Part shown: piece after piece, positions 36,011 to 47,224 of the stretch
How the letters are laid out: each line of letters begins with the position of its first letter
How positions within the stretch are numbered: the first letter of the stretch is position 1
NCBI GenBank assembly: GCA_905116865.2
Contig: CAJHNH020002451.1
Location: 1-64,000, forward strand
Reading direction: 5' to 3'
Origin: Candidula unifasciata
Lineage: Eukaryota > Mollusca > Gastropoda > Stylommatophora > Geomitridae
Length of the DNA: 64,000 nt
Notes under the pieces: model-generated
Databases searched by the model: none
The model's input: only the letters and a program-made list of their open reading frames with translations
Told to the model about the DNA's origin: nothing
Position numbers and translations under genes: made by a program

Positions 36011-36554
36011 AGAGGATAGGTAGATTCCAAGCTCCAGCCAGCATGGCTTCATTTTGACAGGAGCTGGGTGAGGCGATGAAGCCGACGACATCGTCCCGCC
36101 ACAACTGACTCATACTCATCAGTGAGTCGTTGGTCCGCATGTGCGTGTCCCTCATTACGAAGGACAAATTGTAGCCGGGCACCAGGGCTTGCTCGTTGAC
36201 CGCTCGCATGGCGTAGCCTAGAGCTCCCGACACCTGCTTGAGGTCTCGTGAGGTGGTGATGCCCCTGGCTCGGTACTCTACCAGGTAGCCCAGGGTGAGG
36301 GTTGAGGTGTTTAGTGCTGGTACGGGGAAGCTGAAGTAATCGTCAGGATGGCCTGCTAGCTGGTCTAGAGGCCGTGAACTTGGGGTGACGGCAAGGTCAG
36401 GGCTGCTCCTGCCCTTGGCTTGCTGTGGAGAAGGACGGGTTGTTGGAAGTTCCTCCTTCTCCGACTGGCTGGTCGAGGGCAATGATGTGGCTGTTAAACC
36501 TTGCGCTAAGGCAAGAGGAACAACAGTAGCGATAACAATCAGCTGGGCTAACAT
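36006..36554 (-). CDS. Receptor-type guanylate cyclase, first coding exon
   Basis: Encodes the N-terminal 183 residues of a membrane receptor that would convert GTP to cGMP through a C-terminal cyclase domain not present here. Residues 1-18 (MLAQLIVIATVVPLALAQ) form a signal peptide with a good ALA-Q cleavage site. Residues 20-80 are a Ser/Pro/Thr-rich linker. From about residue 86 the sequence follows the ANF-receptor (type I periplasmic-binding) fold: LTLGYLVEYR, SGALGYAMRAVNE, PGYNLSFVMRDT, VVGFIASPSSCQNEAMLAG and AWNLPILSY. The last block with its Cys (166) and AWN-P-I-SY is typical of invertebrate Gyc32E/Gyc76C-like and natriuretic-type receptors. Possible N-glycosylation sites are NTS 82, NLS 129 and NDS 142. 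The start ATG has a purine at -3. A pyrimidine-rich CTTTACCTCAAG just upstream could instead be a splice acceptor. Later exons were not found in the window. Family assignment is by motif only. Confidence 0.78.
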
Positions 36555-36572
36555 TACCTTGAGGTAAAGATG

Positions 36573-36652
36573 TGTCTAGTCAGTTGTGACAGTGTCTAGT
36601 CAGTTGTGACAATGTCAAGTCAGTTGTGAGAATGTCTAGTCAGTTGTGACAA
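36573..36652. repeat. 20-bp repeat, four copies
   Basis: Four copies of TCTAGTCAGTTGTGACAATG with small changes, immediately 5' of the guanylate cyclase start codon on the gene's strand, so it lies in its 5' leader, an intron or the promoter. Confidence 0.9.
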
Positions 36653-36756
36653 TTTTGTTGCGTGTTGTGACACACGTCCACGACGTCAAGCAGTCTCTCT
36701 TGTCTAGCAAATCTGCGGGGTCAGTGGAAGGCTAAACGCAAAACAAGCAAATTTAG

Positions 36757-37418
36757 TCAGTCAAGCCCGCTGTTTCAGTCAAGCCCGCTGTTTCAGTCAA
36801 GCCCGCTGTTTCAGTCAAGCCCGTTGTTTCAGTCAAGCCTGCTGTTTCAGTCAAGCCCGTTGTTTCAGTCAAGCCCGTTGTTTCAGTCAAGCCCGTTGTT
36901 TCAGTCAAGACCGCTGTTTCAGTCAAGCCCGCTGTTTCAGTCAGGCCCGCTGTTTCAGTCAAGCCCGTTGTTTCAGTCAAGCCCGTTGTTTCAGTCAAGC
37001 CCGCTGTTTCAGTCAAGACCGCTGTTTCAGTCAAGACCGCTGTTTCAGTCAAGACCGCTGTTTCAGTCAAGACCGCTGTTTCAGTCAAGACCGCTGTTTC
37101 AGTCAAGACCGCTGTTTCAGTCAAGACCGCTGTTTCAGTCAAGACCGATGTTTCAGTCAAGACCGCTGTTTCAGTCAAGACCGTTGTTTCAGTCAAGCCC
37201 GCTGTTTCAGTCAAGCCCGCTGTTTCAGTCAAGACCGCTGTTTCAGTCAAGCCCGCTGTTTCAGTCAAGCCCGCTGTTTCAGTCAAGACCGCTGTTTCAG
37301 TCAAGCCCGCTGTTTCAGTCAAGCCCGCTGTTTCAGTCAAGCCCGCTGTTTCAGTCAAGCCCTCTGCTTCAGTCAAGCCCGCTGTTTCAGTCAAGCCTGC
37401 TGTTTCAGTCAAGACCAC
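36757..37418. repeat. 18-bp minisatellite (LTETAG frame)
   Basis: About 37 copies of GCCCGCTGTTTCAGTCAA with GACCGCTG and GCCCGTTG variants. The unit is six codons, so both strands are open: minus strand 36753-37484 reads L-T-E-T-A-G/V repeats after a short unique N-terminus, and the plus strand reads Q-S-S/R-P-L-F. The arrangement fits a noncoding minisatellite upstream of the guanylate cyclase. A repetitive protein on the minus strand cannot be excluded, but there is no signal peptide or domain and the opposite frame is equally open. Confidence 0.93.
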
Positions 37419-37605
37419 CGGCTTGAACCCACTGAGACAAAAGCCCACTGAGACAAACAAGCCACTTCCTGAAAACTGTTTCAATGTAGTATACGACAGA
37501 TGTCAGCGGGTAGTTGGTCAGAGCTGCTACTTCTGGGGTTGAACAAAATCAGTCCAGATCCCACAGCCAAGGTCTGGGGTCAAGGAAAAACGTAGTGGGT
37601 GACCC

Positions 37606-37722
37606 ACTGTCCGGACACAGAGCCTGGGTGTCACGACCTTAAGACTGTCCGGTCACAGAGCCTGGGTGTCACGACCTTAAGACTGTCCGGTCACAGAGCC
37701 TGGGTGTCACGACCTTAAGACG
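37606..37722. repeat. 38-bp repeat, three copies
   Basis: GACTGTCCGGTCACAGAGCC plus TGGGTGTCACGACCTTAA, three copies, the first with GGACAC. Nearly perfect, so recent. Confidence 0.92.
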
Positions 37723-38689
37723 GTGCCTTTACGGAGCTGGCGATGTCCTAGTGATTCCTGACAAGGTCAGACGAGGTCGTATTTGGTGGCAGTATCACCA
37801 CGACAAGCCAGAAGGCGACGGAGATTTTGAAAACTGTTTTCCTGAAATAAAAATGTCATTCGTGTGAAACAGTGTCTTCATACAGGTGACGCGCGTGGTA
37901 TTTGTGAATGGTATGACATTTGTGGTGTGCGTGAAGGTGTGTGTGTTGATTTGAATGAATATGTGGTGGATGTATGTGAATCAGTGTGTGAAAGTGTAAA
38001 GATGTGTGTATTAATTGTGTACATGTCTCGTGGGTGTGTGCAATTAGTGTGAATATGTGCCTGGCTGTGTGATTGCTTGAATATGTATATATGTGTGCGA
38101 CTGCGTAAATATGTGTATGTGTGCGTGTGTGTGTGTCTGTTGTGTGTGAATGTGTGTGTTAATATGTATGTGGGTTATTAATACGTTGGTTTCCCCATTT
38201 ACACTCCTGTACACACCAGCTCGCTTCTGATTGGTTGACCTCCAGCCTACCTCCCCTCTGATAGGTCGGTCTCGAACGATCCGACTTTCACACAAGGTCA
38301 CGGGGCTATTCCGCACTGGCGCTAATATCGCATGCTGTATATTTCACCATGGCAGAGCTTTTAACACTGCAAAAACATTTAGTTACACCCCCCCCCCCCC
38401 CCACCCCCAAAGAGTGACGAAACCTACGTCACTGGCAGTCTTTTGCTCTAAATAAAAACGTAAATGCAAGTCAACAAGAGACCGAGACACCCATAACCTC
38501 GACCACGGTAGACTAGTCCAACAAACCTATCAATGTAGTTGACCTTAATTCGGCGGGGAGACTAATGTATTAGGAACCTGTGTGTGACGTGAGAATAGAC
38601 GGCACCAATAATATGTATGACCTATGTGAAGCACTATCTGAGTACCTTCAGTGACCAGGTACACAACTGTCACGTGTGACGTCAGAACG
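37723..38689. other. Unique region upstream of the guanylate cyclase
   Basis: TG-rich stretch (37920-38165) and a C run (38390-38402). TGATTGGTTGACC at 38228 contains a CCAAT-box-like ATTGG, but it has no fixed relation to a known start site. Short open frames only, none recognised. On the gene's strand this region could hold promoter or 5' untranslated exons; there is no direct evidence. Confidence 0.4.
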
Positions 38690-38769
38690 TGACACCTTCA
38701 GCATCTGCCACCAGCTGTTTAATACACCCAGTCTCCGCCCCCCCCCCCCTACTCAGAGGTCATCAGTTC

Positions 38770-38990
38770 CAGCCTCAGTCATGTCCCCCTTCCAACAGTG
38801 ACTCGCCGGTCGACCCAGCATTGAGTGGGTTTCGGAAAATTACCTGGAGAATAAAGGCAACCTGCTTGACATGGAGAGCCCTAGAGCATTCATGTGTCTG
38901 CAGGAAATGTGTGACGATCACCACAAACCCCGCCCATCTCAATCAGTGAACAGTCTAAGAAGGCGATGCACAGTCGTACATTGCTAGCCT
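38770..38990 (+). mobile_element. Possible SINE body fragment
   Basis: CGCCGGTCGACCCAGCATTG, AGTGGGTTTCGG and TACCTGGAGAATAAAG resemble in order the body of the SINE at 21125 (GCAGGTCGACCCAGCC, AATGGGTACC, CCTGGGAAAGTAAATAAAG). No A or B box is evident and no target-site duplication was found. Confidence 0.35.
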
Positions 38991-39139
38991 CTTATAATTT
39001 TGGTTTGGCTGCACTTGCGAACTCAGGCTGGCCGGTTTGCTGCTGGCAACTCTCTGGAGGTGCCCAGCTAGTCGTAAAGATGATAAAAGGCCTGGCACTT
39101 AGGACAATATTTGACCGCGGTAGTTGCCATAAAAACATG

Positions 39140-39400
39140 TAGTCCTACCTATTGGTTAGCAAACTGCACATAGTTCAAACAGTCTGACTTGCTGGTGCAT
39201 GGGCTGGAGTAACGGAGTGGTCCCACAAGGCAGAAACAAATCATGTAATTCTTCAGGGAGGTCATCTAGGAGCCCGGAGGATTCATGTACGCCTATTCAA
39301 TCCCAATACATTTTGCGAAAATGTGTGATAATCAAAGACAATACAATGCTACTAGAACGAGTGCTAAACACAGACTACTGTAACATGCGCACGATTCGGA
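39140..39400 (-). mobile_element. Duplicate piece of LINE J region
   Basis: CTATTGGTTAGCAAACTGCA, CATAGTTCAAACAGTCTGAC and the following 230 bp match 40515-40770 at high identity. In that copy the same sequence joins the RT frame of LINE J. Confidence 0.75.
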
Positions 39401-39960
39401 ACTTTCCCTCATGCTTTCGCCAATCAGTTATGCAATCACGATTGTGTGTTTTTGTTGTGCAGGCTGTGTCCGTGTTCTCTAGCCATTCGTTATGCGGATT
39501 GCTGATGTTTGTTTATAGAGGCGGCTCTCCTGCAGCGAGATTTTAACTGCTAAGCCCCAATCACTTTTATGATCTAGGAAAGACACTCATTATCACATCC
39601 TCTGAGCGAGCACACAGATACACAGACACACAAAGAGCCACTCTGTTTCACCTGCTGGCCGCACAGATACACAGCAAGAGTGATACACAGGACTACAAAG
39701 ACACAGACACAGATACACATTGACACACAATAAGGTCGGCATGTTTTAAGGGATACAACATGTGACGTAGCTCAGAGCCATTAATAAATTGTCTAAGATT
39801 ATCAGATACTATACAAAAACCCTATAAAGAGATGCTCACTAAACAACGGGTAATTATCACTACACAACTGAGCATGACTTCGCTACACAGTGGAACCGAG
39901 GGCAAACCAAGGATGTACCATACAAAATAATGGGAAATCACCACACAACAGTATGACCCG
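39400..39960. other. Mosaic segment of LINE and satellite words
   Basis: Alternates every 15-60 bp between sequence matching the minus-strand LINE D (18530-19150) and sequence matching 40790-42250. Examples: CATGCTTTCGCCAATCAGTT (LINE D type), CGTTATGCGGATTGCTGATG (40845 type), CCTCTGAGCGAGCA (LINE D, 18757), ACACACAATAAGG and GACGTAGCTCAG (41040 type), CACTAAACAACGG and ACTACACAACTGA (42130 type), GGGCAAACCAAGGATGTA (LINE D, 19088), AATCACCACACAACAGTAT (satellite), TGACCCGCATAGC (LINE D, 19147). No frame survives. Confidence 0.8.
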
Positions 39961-40690
39961 CATAGCAGCGTTCTGTATGCGCAACAGTTTTCCATTGACA
40001 CTACATAGACGGTAAGCAATCCCAGGGCACTTGGGACATTAGTATTAACGATTCTGTTGTCCAGAGAACACCACAAAACAGACGCCTTTTCCGGGTGGAC
40101 GACAGCCTTCATTTCTGTACACCACTCAGTCACTTTTTCTACTGTCGCTTGTAGCTCCCGAGCTGTTTGTTCCCTCTCTTCCCCCTGCCTATATGCAAGT
40201 ATATCATCCGCAAAAGTCAGTATCCTTCCAACTCCTGGTGCTTCTGGGCTTGCAATCTTGCTCGTATACACGTTAAAGAGCACAGGCGAGATGGCGGATC
40301 GCTGTGGCAGTCCTGGAGCCAAAGTGCATGGTTCAGAGGTCCATGAGCCCAGTCGGAGAGCAGCCCGACGTGAATACAGGACAGCTGCAACCCAATTCAC
40401 CAGCCATGGATTGACCTCCTTCTTCCTCAGTGCAGTCATTAAGATGTCGTATCTCACTCTGTTATAAGAATCCTCGAGATCTAGTCCTACCGCCACAGTT
40501 TCCTGTCTATCTATTGGTTACTAAACCGCACATAGTTCAAACAGTCTGACTTGCTGGTGCATTGGCTTGGGTAACGGAGTGGTGCTGGGAGGCAGAAACT
40601 GAATCTTGATAAACTTAAATTCTTCAATGAGGTCATCTAGGAGGCCTGGAGGATTCATGTACATATATTTCAATATAACACAAGTTTGAG
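39960..40690 (-). mobile_element. Jockey/I-like LINE fragment J, RT domain
   Basis: Minus-strand frame 39822-40496 encodes VGLDLEDSYNRVRYDILMTA, PWLVNWVAAVL, GLPQRSAISPVLFNVYTSKI and ILTFADDILAYRQG, the core RT blocks with FADD catalytic residues. EWCTEMKAVVHPEKASVLW follows. Upstream, MNPPGLLDDLIEEFKF and PLPKPMHQQVRLFELC lie in another frame with stops near DRQETVAVG. Compared with LINE D it lacks about 215 bp between GGTAAGCA and CTTGGGAC. It is most likely the same RNase H-bearing family as LINE D and LINE E. Confidence 0.82.
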
Positions 40691-40837
40691 AAAATGTGTG
40701 ATAACAAACGACACTACAATGCTACTGGAACGAGTGCTAAACACAGACTGATGTCACATGCGCACGATTCGGGACTTTCCCTCTTTTCACCACTCGTTGT
40801 GCAAGTCTTTTTTTTTTTTTTTTTTGAACAATTTGAT

Positions 40838-40900
40838 TTACTCGTTATGCGAATTACTCGTTTTGAGAGGTGCTCGTTAAGCGAGGTTCTACTGTAGTGT
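40838..40900. mobile_element. Possible DNA-transposon terminal inverted repeat
   Basis: Minus strand CTACAGTAGAACCTCGCTTA then ACGAGCACCTCTC. CAGT-GAACCTCG followed by CTTAACGAGCACC resembles ends of pogo/Tigger-type Tc1-mariner elements, and it is preceded by TA. ACACAGTGGAACCGAGG at 39885 might be a partner end. The internal sequence carries no transposase. Confidence 0.35.
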
Positions 40901-40904
40901 TCAC

Positions 40905-41100
40905 TTTATTATCTAGGAAGACACTCACACACCACACACAGATACACATACACACAAAGACACACAGTCACACACACACAGATACACACAGAGAGAGATA
41001 CACAGACACAAAGACACACAGACATACTAACACACACAGACACACAATAAGGCGGGCACACACATACAACATTGACGTAGCTCAGCGATTAATAAATTGT
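40905..41100. repeat. Imperfect ACACAGATACAC region
   Basis: Irregular CA-rich words (ACACACAGATACACA, AGACACACAG), related to 39590-39740. Ends with ATTAATAAATTGTC, which also ends the related stretch at 39780-39795. Confidence 0.75.
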
Positions 41101-42125
41101 CGGTATAATGAGAGATTACTATACAACAGTATAATTAGAGATTACTATACAACAGTATAATGAGAGATTACTATACAACAGTATAATTAGAGATTACTAT
41201 ACAACAGTAAAATTAGAGATTACTATACAACAGTATAATGAGAGATTACTATACAACAGTATAATTAGAGATTACTATACAACAGTATAATGAGAGATTA
41301 CTTTACAACAGTATAATGAGAGATTACTATACAACAGTATAATTAGAGATTACTATACAACAGTATAATTAGAGATTACTATACAACAGTATAATGAGAG
41401 ATTACTATACAACAGTATAATTAGAGATTACTATACAACAGTATAATGAGAGATTACTATACAACAGTATAATTAGAGATTACTATACAACAGTATAATT
41501 AGAGATTACTATACAACAGTATAATTAGAGGTTACTATACAACAGTATAATTAGAGATTACTATACAACAGTATAATTAGAGATTACTACAACAGTATAA
41601 TTAGAGATTACTATACAACAGTATAATTAGAGATTACTATACAACAGTATAATTAGAGATTACTATACAACAGTATAATTAGAGATTACTATACAACAGT
41701 ATAATTAGAGATTACTATACAACAGTATAATTAGAGATTACTATACAACAGTATAATTAGAGATTACTATGCAACAGTATAATTAGAGATTACTATACAA
41801 CAGTATAATTAGAGATTACTATACAACAGTATAATTAGAGATTACTATACTACAGTATAATTAGAGATTACTATACAACAGTATAATTAGAGATTACTAT
41901 ACAACAGTATAATTAGAGATTACTATACAACAGTATAATTAGATATTACTATACAACAGTATAATTAGAGATTACTATACAACAGTATAATTAGAGATTA
42001 CTATACAACAGTATAATTAGAGATTACTATACAACAGTATAATCAGAGATTACTATACAACAGTATAATTAGAGATTACTATACAACAGTATAATTAGAG
42101 ATTACTATACAACAGTATAATGAGA
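41101..42125. repeat. 27-bp satellite, homogeneous block
   Basis: About 38 copies of ACAGTATAATTAGAGATTAC plus TATACAA, with an AATGAGAG variant alternating at the left end. Very low divergence. Same monomer as 34447-34830. Confidence 0.97.
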
Positions 42126-44374
42126 TATCACTAAACAACGGAATAATATAATATGAGATCACTACACAACTGAATGATGAGAAATCACTACACAGTGGAA
42201 TAATGAGAGATCGTCACACAACGAAATAATGAGACATCACCACACAACAGTATAATAAGAGATTACTGCACAACAGTATAATGAGATATCACTACATAAC
42301 GGAAAAATGAAAGATAACTATACAACAGTATAATGAGATATCACTACATAACGGAAAAATGAGAGATAATTTTACAACAGTATAATGAGATATCACTAAA
42401 CAGCAGTATAATAAGAGATTTCTACACAACAGTATAATGAGAGATCAATACACAGCAGGATTATGAGATGTTACTACACAGCAGTATAATGAGATATCAA
42501 AGCACAACAAAATAATTAGATACCACTACAGAACAGTATAATGAGAGATCACCGCACAACAGTTTAATAAAGATCACGAGGCAACAGTTTATGAGAGATC
42601 ACTACACAGCAGTATAATGTGGAATCACTACACAATGGAATAATGGGAGATCACTATTTAATGGAATAATGAAAGATCACTACGCAGCAGTATAATGAGA
42701 GATCACCACACGACAGTATAGTGAGAGATCACCACACGACAGTATAGTGAGAGATCACAACACAACGGAATAATGAGAGATGACTACACAATGGAATAAA
42801 GAAAGATCACTACATAATGGAATAATGTGAGATCACAACACAATGGAATAATGTGAGATCACTTCATAATTTAAATAATTAGAGATCACTACATAGCAGT
42901 AAAACGAGAGATCACCATACAACGGAATAATATGAGATCCCCAAACAGCAGTATAATGTGAGATCACTACAGAATGGAATAATAAGATATCACTACATAA
43001 TGGAATAATGAGAGATCACTACACAATGGAATAATGAGAGATCACTACACAGCAGTATATTGTGAGATCACTAAACAATGGAATAGTAAGAAAACAATAC
43101 ACAATGGAATATTGAAAAATAACAACAGAACGGAATGACAAGAGATGACCTAGATGAGATCACTACACAACAGTGTAACGAGAGATCACCACACAACAGT
43201 TTGATGATAGATCACCACACAACAGAATAATGAGAGATTACAAGACATGAAATAATGAAAAATAACAACAGCGCGGAATGATAAAAGATGACCACACAAG
43301 AGTAAAATGAGAGATCACCGCACAACAATATAATGGGAGATCACCACACTAAAGTGTAAAGAGATATTACTTCACAACTGTATAATGAGAGATCACTCAC
43401 TACACAGCAGTAAAATCAGATAATACAGTCGAACGGAATAATGAGAGATCACTACATAGCAGTATAATGAGAGATCACCATACAACAGTATAATGAGATA
43501 TCACTACACAACAGTATAATGAGATATCACTACAAAACAGTATAATGAGATATCACTACACAACAGTGTAATGTGATATTACAACAGTATAATGAGAGAT
43601 CACTACACAACAGTATAATGAGAGATCACTACACAACAGTATAATGAGAGATTACTACACAACAGTATAATGAGATATCACTACACAACAGTATAATGAG
43701 AGATCACTACACAACAGTATAATGAGATATCACTACACAACAGTATAATGAGAGATCACTACACAACAGTATAATGAGATATCACTACACAACAGTATAA
43801 TGAGAAATCACTACACAACAGTATAATGAGATATCACTACACAACAGTATAATGAGAGATCACTGCACAGCAGTATAATGAGAGTTCACTACACAACAGT
43901 ATAATGAGATATCACTACACAACAGTATAATGAGATATCACAACAGTATAATGAGAGATCACCACACAACAGTATAATGAGATATCACAACATTATAATG
44001 AGAGATCACCACACAACAGTATAATGAGATATCACTACACAAAAGTATAATGAGAGATCACCACACAACAGTATAATGAGATATCACAACAGTATAATGA
44101 GAGATCACCACACAACAGTATAATGAGATATCACTACACAACAGTATAATGAGAGATCACTACACAACAGTATAATGAGATATCACCACACAACATTATA
44201 ATGAGATATCACCACACAACAGTATAATGAGATATCACTACACAACAATATAATGAGAGATCACCACACAACAGTATAATGAGATATCACCACACAACAG
44301 TATAATGAGATATCACCAAACAACAGTATAATGAGATATCACTACACAACAATATAATGAGATATCATAAGACA
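42126..44374. repeat. 27-bp satellite, diverged block
   Basis: Degenerate copies of the same monomer (ACAGTATAATGAGAGATCAC plus TACACA, also GGAATAATG variants). Divergence is highest at 42130-43430; from 43440 on, a regular alternation of AGAGATC and AGATATC units appears. Confidence 0.93.
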
Positions 44375-45620
44375 ATAGTATAATCTCTATAAGTCTGTCT
44401 ACATGTCGGTGAGTCTTTCAGTCTGACTACATGTCGGTGAGTCTGTCAGTCTGTCTACATGTCGGTGAGTCTGTCAGTCTGTCTACATGTCGGTGAGTCT
44501 ATCAGTCTGACTTCATGTCGGCGAGTCTATCAGTCTGTCTACATGTCTGTGAGTCTATCAGTCTGTCTACATGTCGGTGAGTCTATCAGTCTGTCTACAT
44601 GTCGGTGAGTCTGTCAGTCTGTCTACATTTCGGTGAGTCTGTCTGTCCGTCTACATGTCGGTGAGTCTGTCAGTCTGTCTACATGTCGGTGAGTCTGTCA
44701 GTCTGTCTACATGTCGGTGAGTCTGTCTGTCCGTCTACATGTCGGTGAGTCTGTCAGTCTGTCTACATGTCGGTGAGTCTATCAGTCTGTCTACATGTCG
44801 GTGAGTCTATCTGTCTGTCTACATATCGGTGAGTCTATCTGTCTGTCTACATGTCGGTGAGACTATCAGTCTGTCTACATGTCAGTGAGTCTATCTACAT
44901 GTCGGTGAGTCTATCTGTCTGTCTACATGTCGGTGAGTCTATCTGTCTATCTACATGTCGGTGAGTCTGTCTGTCCGTCTACATGTCGGTGAGTCTGTCA
45001 GTCTGTCTACATGTCGGTGAGTCTGTCAGTCTCTCTACATGTCGGTGAGTCTGTCTGTCCGTCTACATGTCGGTGAGTCTGTCAGTCTGTCTACATGTCG
45101 GTGAGTCTATCAGTCTGTATACATGTCGGTGAGTCTGTCAGTCTGTCTACATGTCGGTGAGTCTATCTGTCTGTCTACATGTCGGTGAGTCTATCTGTCT
45201 GTCTACATGTCGGTGAGTCTATCAGTCTGTCTACATGTCGGTGAGTCTATCAGTCTGTCTACATGTCGGTGAGTCTGTCAGTCTGTCTACATGTCGGTGA
45301 GTCTATCAGTCTGTCTACATGTCGGTGAGTCTATCAGTCTGTCTACATGTCGGTGAGTCTATCAGTCTGTCTACATGTCGGTGAGTCTATCAGTCTGTCT
45401 ACATGTCGGTGAGTCTATCAGTCTGTCTACATGTCGGTGAGTCTATCAGTCTGTCTACATGTCGATGAGTCTATCAGTCTGTCTACATGTCGGTGAGTCT
45501 GTCTGTCCGTCTGCATGTCGGTGAGTCTATCAGTCTGTCTACATGTCGGTGAGTCTGTCTGTCCGTCTACATGTCGGTGAGTCTGTCAGTCTGTCTACAT
45601 GTCGGTGAGTCTGTCAGTAA
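44375..45620. repeat. 28-bp satellite, block 1
   Basis: About 44 copies of GTCTACATGTCGGTGAGTCT plus GTCAGTCT (or ATCTGTCT, GTCTGTCC). Sharp junctions with the 27-bp satellite on both sides: ATAGTATAATCTCTAT on the left and GTCAGTAAAATATTACAAC on the right. Confidence 0.96.
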
Positions 45621-46375
45621 AATATTACAACAGTATAATGAGAGATCACTACACAACAGTATAATGAGAGATCACTACACAACAGTATAATGAGAGATCA
45701 CTACACAACAGTATAATGAGATATTACTACATAACAGTATAATGAGAGATTACTTCACAACAGTATAATGAGATATCACTACACAACAGTATAATGAGAG
45801 ATCACTACACAACACTATAATGAGATATCACTACACAACAGTATAATGAGAGATCACTACACAACAGTATAATGAGAGTTCACTACACAACAGTATAATG
45901 AAATATCACTACACAACAGTATAATGAGATATCACAACAGTAAAATGAGAGATCACCACACAACAGTATAATGAGATATCACAACAGTATAATGAGAGAT
46001 CACCACACAACAGTATAATGAGATATCACTACACAACAGTATAATGAGAGATCACCACACAACAGTATAATGAGATATCACAACAGTATAATGAGAGATC
46101 ACCACACAACAGTATAATGAGATATCACTACTCAACAGTATAATGAGAGATCACTACACAACAGTATAATGAGATATCACCACACAACAGTATAATGAGA
46201 TATCACCACACAACAGTATAATGAGATATCACTACACAACAATATAATGAGAGATCACTACACAACAATATAATGAGATATCACCACACAACAGTATAAT
46301 GAGATATCACCACACAACAGTATAATGAAATATCACTACACAACAATATAATGAGATATAACGACACAATAGTAT
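45621..46375. repeat. 27-bp satellite, second block
   Basis: About 28 units, starting TATTACAACAGTATAATGAG as at 43576 and ending CAATAGTATAATCTCTAT as at 44372. It appears to be a duplicate of 43578-44390 with about two units lost. Confidence 0.95.
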
Positions 46376-47224
46376 AATCTCTATCATTCTGTCTACATGT
46401 CGGTGAGTCTTTCAGTCTGACTTCATTTCGGTGAGTCTATCAGTCTGTCTACATGTCTGTGAGTCTATCAGTCTGTCTACATGTCGGTGAGTCTATCAGT
46501 CTGTCTACATGTCGGTGAGTCTGTCAGTCTGTCTACATGTCGGTGAGTCTGTCAGTCTGTCTACATGTCGGTGAGTCTGTCAGTCTGTCTACATGTCGGT
46601 GAGTCTATCAGTCTGTCTACATGTCGGTGAGTTTTTCTGTCCGTCTACATGTCGGTGAGTCTGTCAGTCTGTCTACATGTCGGTGAGTCTGTCTGTCCGT
46701 CTACATGTCGGTGAGTCTATCAGTCTGTCTACATGTCGGTGAGTCTGTCAGTCTGTCTATATGTCGGTGAGTCTATCTGTCTGTCTATATGTCGGTGAGT
46801 CTATCTGTCTGTCTACATGTCGGTGAGTCTATCTGTCTGTCTACATGTCGGTGAGTCTATCTACATGTCGGTGAGTCTATCAGTCTCTCTACATGTCGGT
46901 GAGTCTATCTGTCTGTCTACATGTCGGTGAGTCTATCTGTCTGTCTACATGTCTGTGAGTCTATCTGTCTGTCTACATGTCGGTGAGTCTATCTACATGT
47001 CGGTGAGTCTGTCTACATGTCGGTGAGTCTATCTACATGTCGGTGAGTCTGTCTACAAAAACACACAGTCTATCAGTCTGTCTACATGTCGGCAGTCTAT
47101 CTACATGTCGGTGAGTCTGTCTACGTGTCGGTGAGTCAGACAGACTGTCTACACGGTGAGTCATCAGTCTGTCTACATGTCCGTGAGTTTATCAGACAAG
47201 CACATGTCGGTGAGTCTGTACACA
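46376..47224. repeat. 28-bp satellite, block 2
   Basis: About 30 copies of the GTCTACATGTCGGTGAGTCT unit. The junction and first units match block 1 (TTCAGTCTGACTTCATTTCG versus TTCAGTCTGACTACATGTCG). Short units (GTGAGTCTATCTACATGTCG) dominate the right end, which degrades at about 47100. Confidence 0.95.

Noticed and set aside
36753..37484. 243-residue LTETAG-repeat protein
   Set aside because: The opposite strand is equally open for 200 codons and the sequence is a simple 18-bp array; no evidence for expression.
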